NCBI RefSeq assembly: GCF_000247815.1
Contig: NC_021673.1
Location: forward strand, 46,079,546-46,143,545
Length of the DNA: 64,000 nt
Source of the DNA: Ficedula albicollis
Lineage: Eukaryota > Chordata > Aves > Passeriformes > Muscicapidae
Direction: 5' to 3'
Positions 30,897 through 42,900 of the stretch are shown here, in pieces (position 1 is the first letter of the stretch; the number at the start of each line of letters is the position of its first letter). Below the pieces are notes generated by a model, which worked only from the letters and a program-made list of their open reading frames with translations, made no database searches and was not told the DNA's origin. A program made the position numbers and the translations under genes.

Positions 30897-31830
30897 CCCA
30901 ACATAGCTGGCATACTTTTTTTCCTGAAGGAAATGCTAGAACTTTACTATTTGGGTGCTTCAGGTGAGAAGTGTACTGAAAATAAATTGCAAAGATTTTA
31001 ATGGGCTTATCCCTTCTCATGGTGCTGCTTGATTAAGACAAACACATTGTAGTACTAAAAAAGAGATAGGGGCTTTCTAATACTTGCTCAAGTTTTAATG
31101 CTAAATCAAAAGCATCATCCTGGCTTTCACACTTTCTAGTAAGACAGAATTTTAAAATCACAGTATTGTCCTCTGCCAAAATCATATCAAAATGCAACTC
31201 AAATCCATGGCAATGTTATATAACATAAATAATGTCCTTAGTGTTCAAAGCTATTTATCAATGAAGACATAACAATCTTTGCTGCACAGAAAAAGCATGA
31301 AATGGCTTCAACCAGTCCTGCTTCTTTAAAATGCAGACAAATATATCCTTTAAATATGAACTTCTATTTCACAGAGAGAACTTGCATGCTTTCTGTTAAA
31401 GCTACTAAGGGAAGTGTTTCATTCCAACAATTTAATGCTAGCACTGTCAGAGTCTTTCATTATCCTGGACTCATGGACTGCTTTTGCAGAAAACAGCTTT
31501 AAAATATAGGTCAGCATTAAAGGATTTTGAAATGAGGTGAAAATGCTCTTATTTCTCTTCTGAATGAGTCCTTTATTTTAGTATCTATAAGAGAAGTTCT
31601 CTCTTTTCCAAATCCTTTCTCCGTAGGAGGAATCAGCAGGGACATTGTGACTTATTTGAAAGTTAAGAGGCTGAAAAGCTTTAGAGGAGGCATTGTAATC
31701 TGTTATAAAACATGTTCAGGACCTAGGCATAGATTTGGAGTGTTGGTAGCTCTCCAGCTCATAGGAGGGAAGCATGAGATTATTAGATTACTCACAAAGT
31801 GTTAATCCTACAGACACAAAGAACCCTAAA

Positions 31831-32144
<314 letters not shown>

Positions 32145-32639
32145 CCAAACCAAACTGTTAGACTTGAGAAATGGATAGTTTATGGTAATCTGGGGAAAAG
32201 TCATATGAGAGCTTCAGCCCCCTGCAAAGATGAACCCAAAAGCCAGAATGAAAATTGTTATTATTACTTATACTGTAAAAAAAGCTTGACAATTCAAGGC
32301 TCTGCTGGGAGAGCTGAGAGTGTTCACATGGAGAAGATTTTTGGGTCTCAGTGTTGGGTGCTAGGCTTTGATTTTAAGCCTATGAAGTTTGGGATACAAA
32401 AAAAAAAAAAAAAAAAAAGAAAAGAAAGAAAAAAATCATTGTGTTTACACCAGATTAACTAGTACAAAGAGGCAAGCATCTCCTTTCACGGTTGCTTTGA
32501 GATGTATAATCTTCATCCTTTTGACTCTTCCAAAGCTCACATACAGAAAATGTTATCATTACAAAAAAAATACCTGCTTTAGTTGCCAAGCATTGTCACC
32601 TCATCAAGAAACCAGTGCTGTTAGCTTTCTGCTTTTATG

Positions 32640-32674
32640 TATTGATCAAGTATTGATCAATAAGTATTGATCAA
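32640..32674. repeat. TATTGATCAA x3
   Basis: Ten-base word at 32640, 32651 and 32665, in a short direct array. Confidence 0.85.
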
Positions 32675-34050
32675 ACCCAAAAAACACGGTGACACAGGGA
32701 AAAAGATGATGAAGCAAGCTTGCAATGAATCACATCTTTTGGTTTCCCAAGCTGCCAGGTCAGCATTCATAACAGGCTATCTTAACTCACACAGAACATT
32801 CAAAGGTAGGTAACACTCTCTTTTTTTTGTTTTGTCACTCTGTCTGAATACTAAGAACTGGGCTTACTTGGCTTCCAAGATAATAAGTTAAGCATTTTGA
32901 GCTAGTGGAGCTGAGGTTACTTGGTAAACATGCTGAGGGAATTAGTAAGGATCTTCAAAGCCCTAAAACAATGTATTTGAGGACTCCCAGTGCTCTGAGT
33001 CCCCTAGTGGTGATGGTGCTGCAATACTTTTTTGTGGACAGCTTGGAGAACACTGTATTTACTGGGCAGAAAAGCATCCTTTCTGGTCAATACCCCCTGC
33101 TAAGCCAGTTCCAACCCAGTCATGCAGTTTTATCCTTCATAATGATTGTGACTCTCTGCTATTGACTGAAATGTTACTGTGTCAGATTCTGTAGAAACTC
33201 AATGGACAAAAGTGAAGGAAATTAAGCAAACAGAAGACATAGTATTCTGATGCAGTTTATATGAGAGCAAGTGTTTCCTGCCCACGAAGAAGGCAGATTC
33301 TGAAAATGCCAAAAAATTGCAGGTTTGAGAGAGAAATCTTCCTCTGTCCAGATTCATCACTGTGCCAGCAGCAAAGGTCTGGTCAGTAGGTCTGGTCAGT
33401 AGACCAGGTCTTGGCCCAGCATCATAGCAGGCAGATCTCTTAGTAGCAACATTATGGGAATTCAGAAACCCTGTACTTCACAGACAGACCAAGACAAGAC
33501 CCTCCCACTGTTTGTGTTCTGGACACTTGCGTTTCATCAGAGTCATCTGATGTAAGAATGGCAGAAAAAAAAAAAAGCATTTTTGCCCTTGTCACATGTT
33601 AGTGGTATTTGTAGAATGGTGAATATCAAAACTAATCAGCCTCCCAGGAACCATAGTTAGGCTTGGGATATTTCTGTGTAAATAGATATTAAAGGGCTAA
33701 TATTCTTACATTATCTGTAAACATCTCTCCTGCATCCACTTGCTGAGACAGAATGTAGAAAAAAATAAACTTCTCTTCCATTATGAGCTTTTTCTTCAGT
33801 TGTCTTCTGTAGAGCAGCTAATGTAACTTCAAGGGTTCACAGTTTGAATACGATAGACTTAATTGATTTTTATTTTTAATTTCCCACTGCTGCTGTTTGC
33901 TACTGAGCACTTTCTGGTGATGACAGACAAGTGTACTATATAATGATGTTCTGCTTTTCATGAAGTGGATGTTCCTTTTTATCAGTGTATTGAAACTTAA
34001 ACAGTCTGGTTTCAGACTGGAAACACATAGTTGAACCCCCAGGCTGAGCT

Positions 34051-34070
34051 TGTTTGTTTGTTTGTTTGTT
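34051..34070. repeat. (TTTG)n microsatellite
   Basis: Five TGTT/TTTG units. Confidence 0.85.
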
Positions 34071-35207
34071 ACTGAGTATCTCCTGAGGCTCTGTGCTAAG
34101 AGCTACATTTCTAGTCTGTCAGTAGGTGACAAAACAAAAATTGTGCATTGTCACTTGCCTTGCAGTTTACAAAGAAAAGTCCAGAGTCCCTGAAGGAAAA
34201 TGTAAAGGTGACAGTGATACTGTCAATTTTGTTTTTCACACAAATTTAAACAGCCCTGGTCCATTTAAAAAATGGAGTTAAAACATCTAAATATGCTGAA
34301 GTCTGGAAATGCTGGGAGTCCAGCCCTCCTTGTGGTGACATTATTTCTTTAGGGATTCGTATATTGGCACTGGGCACTGACATTAGCCTTTTGTTCTCCT
34401 AGACCTGCTCTTAAGAATAAATCATCTTTAATTTATGGAACCCTAGGATCCCCCCAACCAGTGACATCCTCAGTAGGAAACTTCCACGTCTGCAGTGGGT
34501 TACCCTGCGGTCACCTGAGGCTGTTTTGCCTGGGAATATGGCACAGGTTCTCTCCATGCACTGCTGAAGGAACAGGTGAAGAGAGTTGCCACATGCCACA
34601 CTGGAAAGAATACAGAGCTTGCCAGTATCTCATGGCTATATAAAGTATCTGAGCTCTGGGGACAAGTCTGTTAAGATGAACTACTGTTGTCAGGGATGTT
34701 TCCTGTGGAAATTGAGAAAGAAAATTGTGGCTCATTCTGCTTTGAGGTCCTCTGTAAGGCTTTGTCTACTCTACTGTTTTCCCTAGATAAAAGCAGTAAT
34801 GTATTTTTATGTAAACTGAGGGGTTTTGTGGCACATTAATGGGCTTGTGTTCTTACATTATCTGTAAATCTGTGTAAATAAAGGCTGGTTTTAAGCCCTG
34901 TGCTGTTCCAAGGCTTGTTTTTATTTTTAAGAGGTTGTAGGGTGAGCATTAAAATGTAAAAGGAGAGACCACCTTGTCTGATAGTACCAAAACCAAACAA
35001 ACCCTTGTGTAATATGAAGAAAATATTTACTTATGTCTTAAACTTTTGAGCTTTTTCTTGCCTTAGTGTACCAGACACTTGCAAAGTACAAACAATAAAG
35101 AAGTATTTAAAAATTAATAGGTTTGTGATCTGAGGCCTAAATGATTTTCCCCCACATTTAGTTGTTGTAGAATAATTCCAAATATGTAGTTTATTTTTCT
35201 GCTTTAG

Positions 35208-35344
35208 GCTCCTAAGGATCCAGTCTCTGGATTGGTACTATAATAATGTCAAAAGCCGCTTTAAGTGTTTTGGAAGTGCCAAGGTCCTGAAGAACTTGTA
35301 CAAGAAGCATAGACTGGAGAGTGGACTTTGTCCTGATGCAATAG
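35208..35344 (+). CDS. MYRIP: MYRIP exon: end of Rab-binding domain (SHD2)
   Basis: 137 nt: one base completing an upstream codon, 45 full codons and one spare base (phase 1 exit). It encodes the second Slp-homology helix after the FYVE-like zinc finger, with motifs LLRIQSLDWYYNNVKSRF and GSAKVLKNLYKKHRLESG. In the family this segment packs on Rab27 (Rab effectors Slac2 and rabphilin share the SxxW...Y pattern). The acceptor is TTTCTGCTTTAG|G and the donor ATAG|GTAAGA. Where I remember Arg in mammals (SRFKRFG), this sequence has Cys (codon TGT at the SRFKCFG motif), a change one CpG transition away from CGT. The upstream zinc-finger exon was not found in the window. Confidence 0.95.
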
Positions 35345-36972
35345 GTAAGAACAGCTGTGTTGATTTCTTATAAGGTTTACTCTTATCTGCTTTAACACAG
35401 AAGCTGAGACAATGGAAATTCTGAGATTAATTCAAGAGAGTTTTTTAGCACAATTTTCTTGTTTGCCAAAGAAATACCTCAGTGGAAGAGAAAAGGATGA
35501 AGTGTCTAGAAAGCTATTTAAGAATTCAAACAATGTTTAATCTTAATTATGTCACTGATAGAGAAGAACTGTCTGTAAAGTAAATTGCAGTTTGTATCCT
35601 AGCTTTTGTCCCCAAATTTATTACAGTTCTGAGTAGTCAAAGAATGAGAAAATAATTTTGCATTCAACATGTGACTATAGGCTTATTTCTGAGGTGTTTG
35701 AAGCAAAATTTGTATCAGTATCCAATTCAGTATCCAAGTTGACCAAAACTGACATTTCCTTACTTAGAGTTTTACATCTTAAGGATCTAAAACTGGCCAC
35801 ATTTAATTTTTATATGGATGTCTGTAAATAGGTAAAAGATACTGATAAAGTACTGGCATTGACCTTTTAAGCAAAGACACAATTCACCCCAACTATGCTA
35901 TTCTAATGCTACACCCCATAAGAAGAGTGATTGGAGTCAGAAAATAGGTTTGAAGAAGTAGAGCATGGTGTCACTCTGGTAGCTTCACCAAATTACTTAG
36001 AACACAACTAGCTGAATATTTGTCATTTCAGTGGATTTATTGGACCAGATAATTTACTCTTGTAATTCTTTCAAAATTTGGACAGACTGCAATTTTTCTA
36101 TAGTCTTTACTTTGTCTTTTTCTGAAAATATATAGGATGGTAAGTAGACTCTCTAGTCCTGAGTGGAAATTTTAGGTGTTTCTTATAAAAATTGACATAA
36201 GAGCTTCTAGAAAGAAGTGACCTATTTACTAAACTGATTTATTAGTGTTTTTCCTTTTTGGGTATCAAATTCTTATTTCATGAGAAGAGTCCTTGACAAC
36301 TGAGAACAAATACATATGAGGACAAGCAAATCTTGCTTCAGTTAGGGCAGAAGTGGGACAATGGAAGTAAAAATTGTGGCCAGGGATGCTTCCGAACTTT
36401 TATATGATGTGTTGCCTTTTTTTAGCTGTAGTCTTAGTGAATGGGTGCTTGAATGGAAGTGTGAACGATGCAATGATGAGTTGCAATGGCATGTGCACTC
36501 TTTTGTCACTGCTAACTTTCTTCTGCTATCCCTGTGACTGTGAGGTAAAACTTTTGTTCCCTTTGAAGATAAATACTAGTAAAAGTGTCTGGGTTTTGCT
36601 TTATTTATACAGCATTGCCCTTTTAAATGTAGAATCTATTTCTACCCCAAATGTCATAGTAGTCTAATTCCCTGTACTTAACTTCTGCCATGTGAGTTTT
36701 ATGCCTAGTCGCTTCTTCATCTCTTTTTTACTGTAGTAATAATTTTTTTCTGTTCAAAATGAATAAGAAGTCTTTGATATAAAAGCAGTCATGTTTTGTA
36801 GAGAAGCTGCTTGCAGTCGTGATTTATCCAACAGCATAGGAGGAATTTTCCAGTTATCCCTCACTGTGTGCAGTGCCACCATATCTTGAGTGAATATTCT
36901 AATCTAATAATGCCTTTGTGGTTAATGGGTACTTCTTATAGTAACACATGATTCTGTCTTCCTTTTTAGCAG
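35345..36972 (+). other. MYRIP: MYRIP intron
   Basis: 1.6 kb AT-rich intron between GTAAGA and the tandem acceptor TTTTTAGCAG. An ORF runs through 36374-36667, but it has no recognisable domain and I treat it as chance. No repeat family was recognised. Confidence 0.85.
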
Positions 36973-37053
36973 AAGGAAGTTTGTATGAAGGAAGCTTTGA
37001 GAATGAAGAAAGCATTTGTGGCAGTGACTCTACCTTCTACCAACAAACAGAAG
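36973..37053 (+). CDS. MYRIP: MYRIP exon with NAGNAG acceptor
   Basis: 81 nt, phase 1 to phase 1. Its codons read EGSLYEGSFENEESICGSDS then TFYQQTE, matching the acidic/serine linker that follows the Rab-binding domain in MYRIP. The acceptor is a tandem TAGCAG. Splicing after CAG (start 36973) gives a protein the same length as the mammalian form as I remember it. Splicing after TAG (start 36970) would add one residue (Ala then Glu in place of Glu alone). The donor is GAAG|GTATGC. The linker has no known catalytic role. Confidence 0.93.
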
Positions 37054-37659
37054 GTATGCTGCTAAAATCCTTTGATTAAAAAGCAGTCCTTACACCTTGA
37101 ATAACTGGACAAGTAGCTTAGAGTGCTGGTAAGTCTTGTCCACAAATCCAGCAATATTTTGGCTGAACCATTCAGCAATATACTAAAAGTCTTTTGTGTA
37201 CCATTCTGGGACATCTTGCTTCAGCATTATACCTACTACATGCCTATTCTAATGTGATTTTCTTAATGTTCAGTTTTTGTAACTTCCTGCCCTATGCTTA
37301 TATATTTTTTCATTCTCTTTCTTAAATTTTGTTGTTCCTGCTTATAGGAACTACACAAATTTTCTTTCAATTATTTCCTCTGAACTATTTTTCTTCTGTC
37401 TCAAATAAGCAACATAAAAAATGCCATATTTTATTGTATCTAAGATTTACGTTTAAGCAGAAAATTAGAGATTGCAACAAATTTCTCAGTCTTAAGATTT
37501 TTATTTTACTGTGCATATTTATGATTTGAGGAAATCGCTTTTTCAAGAACAATTTAAGATTTGGATGTGTGTCCAGAATATGAGTCTGAATTTTGGAGTG
37601 CATTATGCAAAATGTCTGTATATGAAGAACATAGTAGTATTATCTTATTCTTCATCTAG
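37054..37659 (+). other. MYRIP: MYRIP intron
   Basis: 606 bp AT-rich intron ending in the pyrimidine-rich acceptor TATTCTTCATCTAG. Nothing else was recognised in it. Confidence 0.88.
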
Positions 37660-37757
37660 GACACAGCATGATGGATACCCTTGCTGTGGCTTTACGTGTT
37701 GCAGAGGAAGCGGTGGAAGAAGCTATTTCTAAGGCAGAGACCTACAGTGACAGCCTG
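37660..37757 (+). CDS. MYRIP: MYRIP exon: PKA RII-anchoring helix
   Basis: 98 nt: two bases complete a Gly codon, then 32 codons, ending in phase 0 (CTG|GTAACG). The peptide begins HSMMDTLAVALRVAEEAVEE and continues AISKAETYSDSL. It is an amphipathic, Ala/Glu-rich helix, with hydrophobic residues spaced as in A-kinase anchoring helices. In mammals this helix is reported to bind the PKA regulatory subunit RII, which makes MYRIP an AKAP that links PKA to the exocyst. That role is established for the family and inferred here. Differences from the mammalian sequence as I remember it are conservative (for example Val for Ile, Thr-Tyr-Ser for Ala-Tyr-Gly). Confidence 0.96.
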
Positions 37758-38071
37758 GTAACGCTTTAAAAAAATTAAATAGGACAATCATGTTTCTTTT
37801 AATTAATAGTGCTACAAACCAAGTAGATATAAACAAAAACATGATGAAGTAGTGACTATCTCATGATATACTGAAAGAGTTGGGCATGGGTTTTATGAAC
37901 TGGTATCCAAGATGCACATTGCATTTCAGAAGGTGACATGCACTTTAAGTGCCTGTAATTTCTTCCCACAGTGCCAGTAGGGCATATTACCCATTTCCCA
38001 ATCTGTACATTTTCTGTGGGAGGGCTGGTTTTATGTGACTTTTGAAAATACAAATATCCTTTTTCATGCAG
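37758..38071 (+). other. MYRIP: MYRIP intron
   Basis: 314 bp intron between GTAACG and TTTTTCATGCAG. An antisense ORF spans it and the next exon and is a shadow. Confidence 0.9.
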
Positions 38072-38152
38072 GACAAGCAGAATGAAGCTTGCTACTTGCA
38101 GGAGCACAAGGAGGACCTCATAGAAGAGCTGGCCACAACCATTGTGCAGAAG
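38072..38152 (+). CDS. MYRIP: MYRIP exon: coiled, charged linker
   Basis: 81 nt, 27 codons, phase 0 at both ends. The peptide is DKQNEACYLQEHKEDL then IEELATTIVQK, a highly charged helical segment just after the RII-binding helix. It belongs to the start of the myosin VIIa-binding region as described for the family. The acceptor TTTTTCATGCAG|GAC is good. The donor AAG|GTTTGG has T at +3, weaker than its neighbours. The next exon continues it with IIKKQK in frame, as in mammals. Confidence 0.95.
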
Positions 38153-39790
38153 GTTTGGCATGCTTTTTATACAATGTTTTAGACATCAAACACTGCTAAC
38201 AGCAAAAAGGATGACACTGACGTAGAAAGTAAAGTTAATGAACTATGACAGTGTAGGCTTCATCAGCTATGGCTGACAGAGATCAGTTTATAAGAAAGAT
38301 CAATCCAGTGCCTAACCTGATGTCCTACATGTTCAGAGCTGAGAGGTACCACTCCCTGAGGTTTGTGTTATCCTTTCTTGGAAGGGAAGGTCCTTGCTTG
38401 ATGGAATTTTACATCTGTATTTCACTTCTCCACAAAGTTTTCTAATGTCAAGAGGTATAGCTCTTAACCATATGCATCACTTTCTGAAAGATAAAGTTTG
38501 CCTATGTAAAGAAGTATGACTTCTGACCACACCCTCTACTGAACCCTGCATCTGCAACATGTTCTAAGAAAACAACATCAATCATTAACCTACAATTCTC
38601 TTAATGATGCTGTGAGAGAGACACTCAAAAAATCACAGAACCCTTGGCATGCCTGAATTCTGTGGCTTTTTACGTAAAGCTCATTTTTCTCCCTGCAAAG
38701 CTCATGGTTGACAGAATTAAGGTGGAGGGCTAGTGGGGAAAAAATAGCCCTCGATTGTGTCTGGATAGTTTGGAGTAAAGCAAGATGAGCATGAGCAGAG
38801 CACTGTTAAAGTCCTGTGGTCGGTAAAGCAGCCGCTCTGCTAAGTTAGTCTCCTTTCATGTGAAATAACCTAGGTGCCAAGTCTTTCTATAGGCTGTGGC
38901 ATTTAACAGTATATGGATCACACACCAGAAGAGGAACATGTTGTTTATAAGGCTCTCAAGAAAAGCCAGGAGAGCAACAGCTCACTGGGAAATAGTCTGC
39001 CTTCTTTTCTAATGATGACGTTGGACTATGGAGTAAGTCTGTTTATCGAGTCTTTCATATCCAGAGCCTCTTTAATGATGATGCTAGACTATGGAGTAAG
39101 TCTGTTTATCGAGTCTTTCATATCCAGAGCCTCTCTCAGCTAAGCTTGAATTGCTACTGTTTTTGTCAAGAGCTCATATCCAGAGCCTCTCTCAGCCAAG
39201 CTTGAATTGCTACTGTTTTTGTCAAGAGCTGCCCAACAAGATCTTTTATGCCATAGAATAATGTTCGGTAGATATTTTATATTTGAGTTGTGGAAATTAA
39301 GTGTAGCAGGATATAATCTGTCAATGTAGGGAGACATGAGCTCTCTCTCTCAGGATGGCGTAGATTTTCAAAAACAAAAATAGCGTCTAGAGACCTTAGA
39401 CCTCATTGTTCTCACTAGAATGTGTCTGCATGACACATGCCTTTGAAATTCCCCTTGTATCTAGTATTTTATGTCTCTTGGCAGAAAGTCTCGTCTGAGA
39501 AAAGACTTGACACTTAGATGCTGCTAAAGTGTTACTGTAGCAACAGGTTTCGATGTTTATGCAATTCACCTCTGGTGTTCCTGCAGGCACTGTTATACAT
39601 TGCACCTATGCTTACAAGCGGTAGGACTTCAGATGAGAAGTAACTGCACGAGCTGGAGCAAAGGGAAAGTCAGATGCTTTTCTGGGGAGCTTGCCTTGAG
39701 ACAGGGTTCATCTAGATCTCCTCCATATGGCTCAGACAGTATTTCCCGAGCACCATTTTCCTGTTTCCCTGTTTCTCCCCTCCGCCGCAG
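38153..39790 (+). other. MYRIP: MYRIP intron with nested tandem duplications
   Basis: 1.6 kb intron ending in TCCCCTCCGCCGCAG. It contains the nested two-copy duplications at 39010-39230 listed separately. The last 100 bp rise sharply in GC content toward the next exon. No other coding sequence was recognised. Confidence 0.85.
39010..39230. repeat. Two nested tandem duplications (63 bp x2, then 56 bp x2)
   Basis: Unit A, 63 bp, occupies 39010-39072 and 39073-39135, with a few mismatches (GACGTTGGAC against GATGCTAGAC). Unit B, 56 bp, occupies 39119-39174 and 39175-39230, with one difference (CAGCTAAG against CAGCCAAG). B starts inside the second A copy, so CATATCCAGAGCCTCT occurs three times. 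Two successive slippage or repair events are implied. Confidence 0.92.
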
Positions 39791-39984
39791 ATTATAAAGA
39801 AGCAGAAAGGCAAACCCGAGCAGGCCGAGGCCTTGGAATGGCGGCCGCCGTCGCGGAGGGGGGGGGGGGGGGGGGGGGGGAATGGCGGCCGCCGTCGCGG
39901 AGCAGCGGCCTGGCGCCGGGCGCCGTCTCGGAGCAGAGCGTGCTGGCGTTCCCAGGGAGCCGCAGGGGCTCCTACACCTTGTGG
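39791..39984 (+). CDS. MYRIP: MYRIP exon, GC-rich, frame broken by poly-G insertion
   Basis: The exon begins IIKKQKGKPEQAEALEWRPP and ends VLAFPGSRRGSYTLW, followed by TGG|GTGAGT. It is joined in phase 0 to the RSQSAF exon at 52294, as in mammals (W-RSQSAF). As assembled it is 194 nt. A run of 23 G (39858-39880) and a second copy of a 22-bp segment (39837-39858 repeated at 39881-39902) shift the frame. Leaving out 39859-39902 (44 nt) gives exactly 150 nt, 50 codons, phase 0-0, close to the roughly 48 codons I recall for human. The exon is strongly GC- and CpG-rich in an AT-rich gene, and its middle part shows little resemblance to the mammalian peptide. Most likely intact in the animal and damaged in the assembly. 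Confidence 0.9.
39858..39880. other. Poly-G run of 23 nt in a coding exon, probable artefact
   Basis: 23 consecutive G separate two exact copies of a 22-bp segment (39837-39858 and 39881-39902). The pattern of poly-G between duplicated flanks resembles a gap closed with a bad read, where two contig ends that overlap were not merged. Two-colour Illumina chemistry writes G when no signal is present, a known source of false poly-G. A real microsatellite expansion is less likely because the frame of a conserved gene is broken. Confidence 0.85.
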
Positions 39985-42900
39985 GTGAGTGGCACGGCGC
40001 AGCTAGCCGGCTTGTCTGGCGCCCGACACCACGAGACTGCAGTCATGGATAAGCATGGCACAATAATTAGTAGCAGAGAACAGTAATTAATTCTGTGTCT
40101 GGACAATCTCTCAATTTCCTACTTTCCTAACATCCCATGGGCCATGGAGGTACATCACAGGCATTGTGTTGTTTTGGTGATTGTGTTGGGGAAGACTAAA
40201 TTTGTGATATGAGCAGTGTCACTGCTTGATTTGAATGCTGACAGGACTCAATGCCTCAGTGTTTATTCCTCAGAACAGTTCTGCTCACCTAACGTTTTTG
40301 TAGGTCTTAGCTGAGTGTTATGTTTTCTTTTGTATAAAGTTAGGGTTCTGTAATGTTTTTCTCCTTAGCTATCTTGCAGAAAACAGCCACCACCAGCAGC
40401 AAAAGAGTAAACTCAGCTGCAGAGCACCATTTATGTCTTACACCAAAGAGTGATTCCTCTTTCTACTTATTTCTCAGCACAATGTCTGTCTCCTGATATA
40501 AAGCTGAAGAAAATCTGACAAGCTACATTAGTAACAGTTTTAAAAGAGCAGTGAGTAAAAAGAAGTGAAAACAAGCTGTAGGCTTGGACAAGCACTTTGA
40601 CAATCAGAGAGGGAAGACAGTGACAGATGAGTTAATTCCAGTGCATTTTGACACTGTGGTTTAAGCTGCTGCTCCCAAGTGTCCTGCTACTGTTCCAGTA
40701 ACCACCTCTCTCCCCTGCTAAGCAGAACCACCAGAACTAAACGTTGGCTATGTCCTAGTTCCAAGCTAAGTTTGTTCACTTACACTCCCAGTAAGAACAG
40801 ATTTATGCCAGAATATTGACTGTGGACCAGAGTTGCTGAGACACAGACTCACATCCTAGTCTTCTACTTATTTTTACTTATTTGCAAAATGAAGGGGTAC
40901 TGCCTGTAATGTGCCACTGTTAATAAGTGATCAGAAGTTAGGGTGAGCATGATTTATGTGCTTTGCTCTGTCACTCCTAGGCAAGTTGTCTGTGGAATAT
41001 AAAAGCCAGGAGAGAGTTAATTTTGTGTTTGAAACAAATGACGGAATATAAAAGCCAGGAGAGAGAGTTAATTTTGTGTTTGAAACAAATGAGTTTTCTT
41101 TCTGAAGTTTAAAGACAGGGCTTGGAGAAATATGCTGTTCAAATCCTCAGTCATAATACTAGAAGCCTGTTCTGCACTTGGAGAGTTAACCTTGAACTCA
41201 GCACTTTTTGAAATTCGCTTCTGAAGTAACAGTTTAGTCTTGATTTTTTTGCCAGAGGGAGGCTCATTGGTTTGAGTGATAGTAGACTTTATGAAAAACA
41301 CTGGAGAAACAGAAATGTCATGCACTAAGGTGCAAACAACTTCAAAACCTCTGTAGCCATCAGTCAATACTAGAGATCCAGATGTGCACAGTATTTTATA
41401 AGGACACTCTACCTCTGTACTGGGTCTTTTGCCACATTTTTCACCATTTGTTCCAATTGTTTTCCTACAGTGCTTTAAGGAACACGAATTAATTTGGCCA
41501 TCTGCTGTGAGTTGTTCCATCTCTCCCATAAATTTACTTTCTGCCTTTTGCTTTGCTAGGGTTGTGTTATCATATTATTTTCTCCTTTGAAGTGTGTATA
41601 TGTTTATTTTTGCTTTGCTCTGAGTAGAGGAAAATTTTATTAGTATGACCAGACACCCTTGTAAAGGAAGTATAGATCCAGTCTTGGCCATAGCTAAGAT
41701 AGTTGCACTTATTTTAGGCTGTTAGCACAATTAAAGTCACAGAACCTGGGCCTGCTGGAAAGTCTACTGCAAGGCAATTTGTGCAGAGCAAATGTAGAGC
41801 ACTTACAGCCTGCTTGATTCTCATCAAAAGTGCTGAAACAAATCAAATTCCTTTTCCTGAGCTTGCTTTCCATTCCACTTTGTTTTCATCCAGTGACAAA
41901 TGGAAAGCATGCATCTGTCAGTAGATTTGGGGGACTAAACCACATCTCTTTCACTTCTGTATATCGTGTGAGAAAGCTATCTTTTCTGCCAGAAGAATTG
42001 CAATTTTTTCTCTTTCCAAAACAAAACCTAGCTTCTATAGAAGCTGGCATAGAGGCCTTATGCCAATTGCAGGCAAAGCTCCTTACTGCCTCCCAGGAAC
42101 TCTTGAGTCCAAGTCTGTAACAGCAAATCTTCCTGGATTCCACTACAAGAGGTGAAGTTTTCTTAGTTCCTAAATGATGACATTATGTTGACCAAAAAAA
42201 CGCAAACTCTTGGTTTGTGTATATACACCCTAACATTGATCTGTGTGTGATGGCTTAGTTTAGGCAGAGATCTGTCTGCAGTGATATAAACCTTTTAATT
42301 TTAGTACATACCACAGCTCACAAGGGATCTGCTGCAACAGATTTATTAGCACAGGTGTTCCTAGTGTAACCAAGGTTTTTGTAGACAGACACAGTGACCA
42401 CAACAATCCCAAGGGAAGGAAGAAAAAAACCCAAGTTTTCATTTTTTTTCTATCAAAGCTGTCCAAGAGACTATTACTGTGTCAGAGTTATGTATGTGAA
42501 CCTGTTTCCCAGTAAAGGTTATTTACCTAGAACTTCCCCGTTTAAGTATTTCTTTGGTACCAGGCTAACAAATCAGCAGAGGCAGGATAGATTAAATAAA
42601 AGGAAAGAATAAACATGATTAACAGAAAGACTGACATATAGGGGAAAGATAGATAAGGATAGCAAATCCTAAGGCAGTCAGAATTTAGTATTTTAAAATT
42701 GAAAATTTATCTTAGAAGAAATATGTTTTTGTTTTCTGTGCAGAAGATAATACATGCGCTTTTGCTAGCACCGTGAAACTAATAATACATAACTCAGGAC
42801 AATTGCATGCTGTAACACTGGCCTTTAGAAACTCATGTTTATTCTTGCATTGCTTTTTATTGCCATAGTCACTTCTTACCGAGTCAAGGGATGCTGTAAT

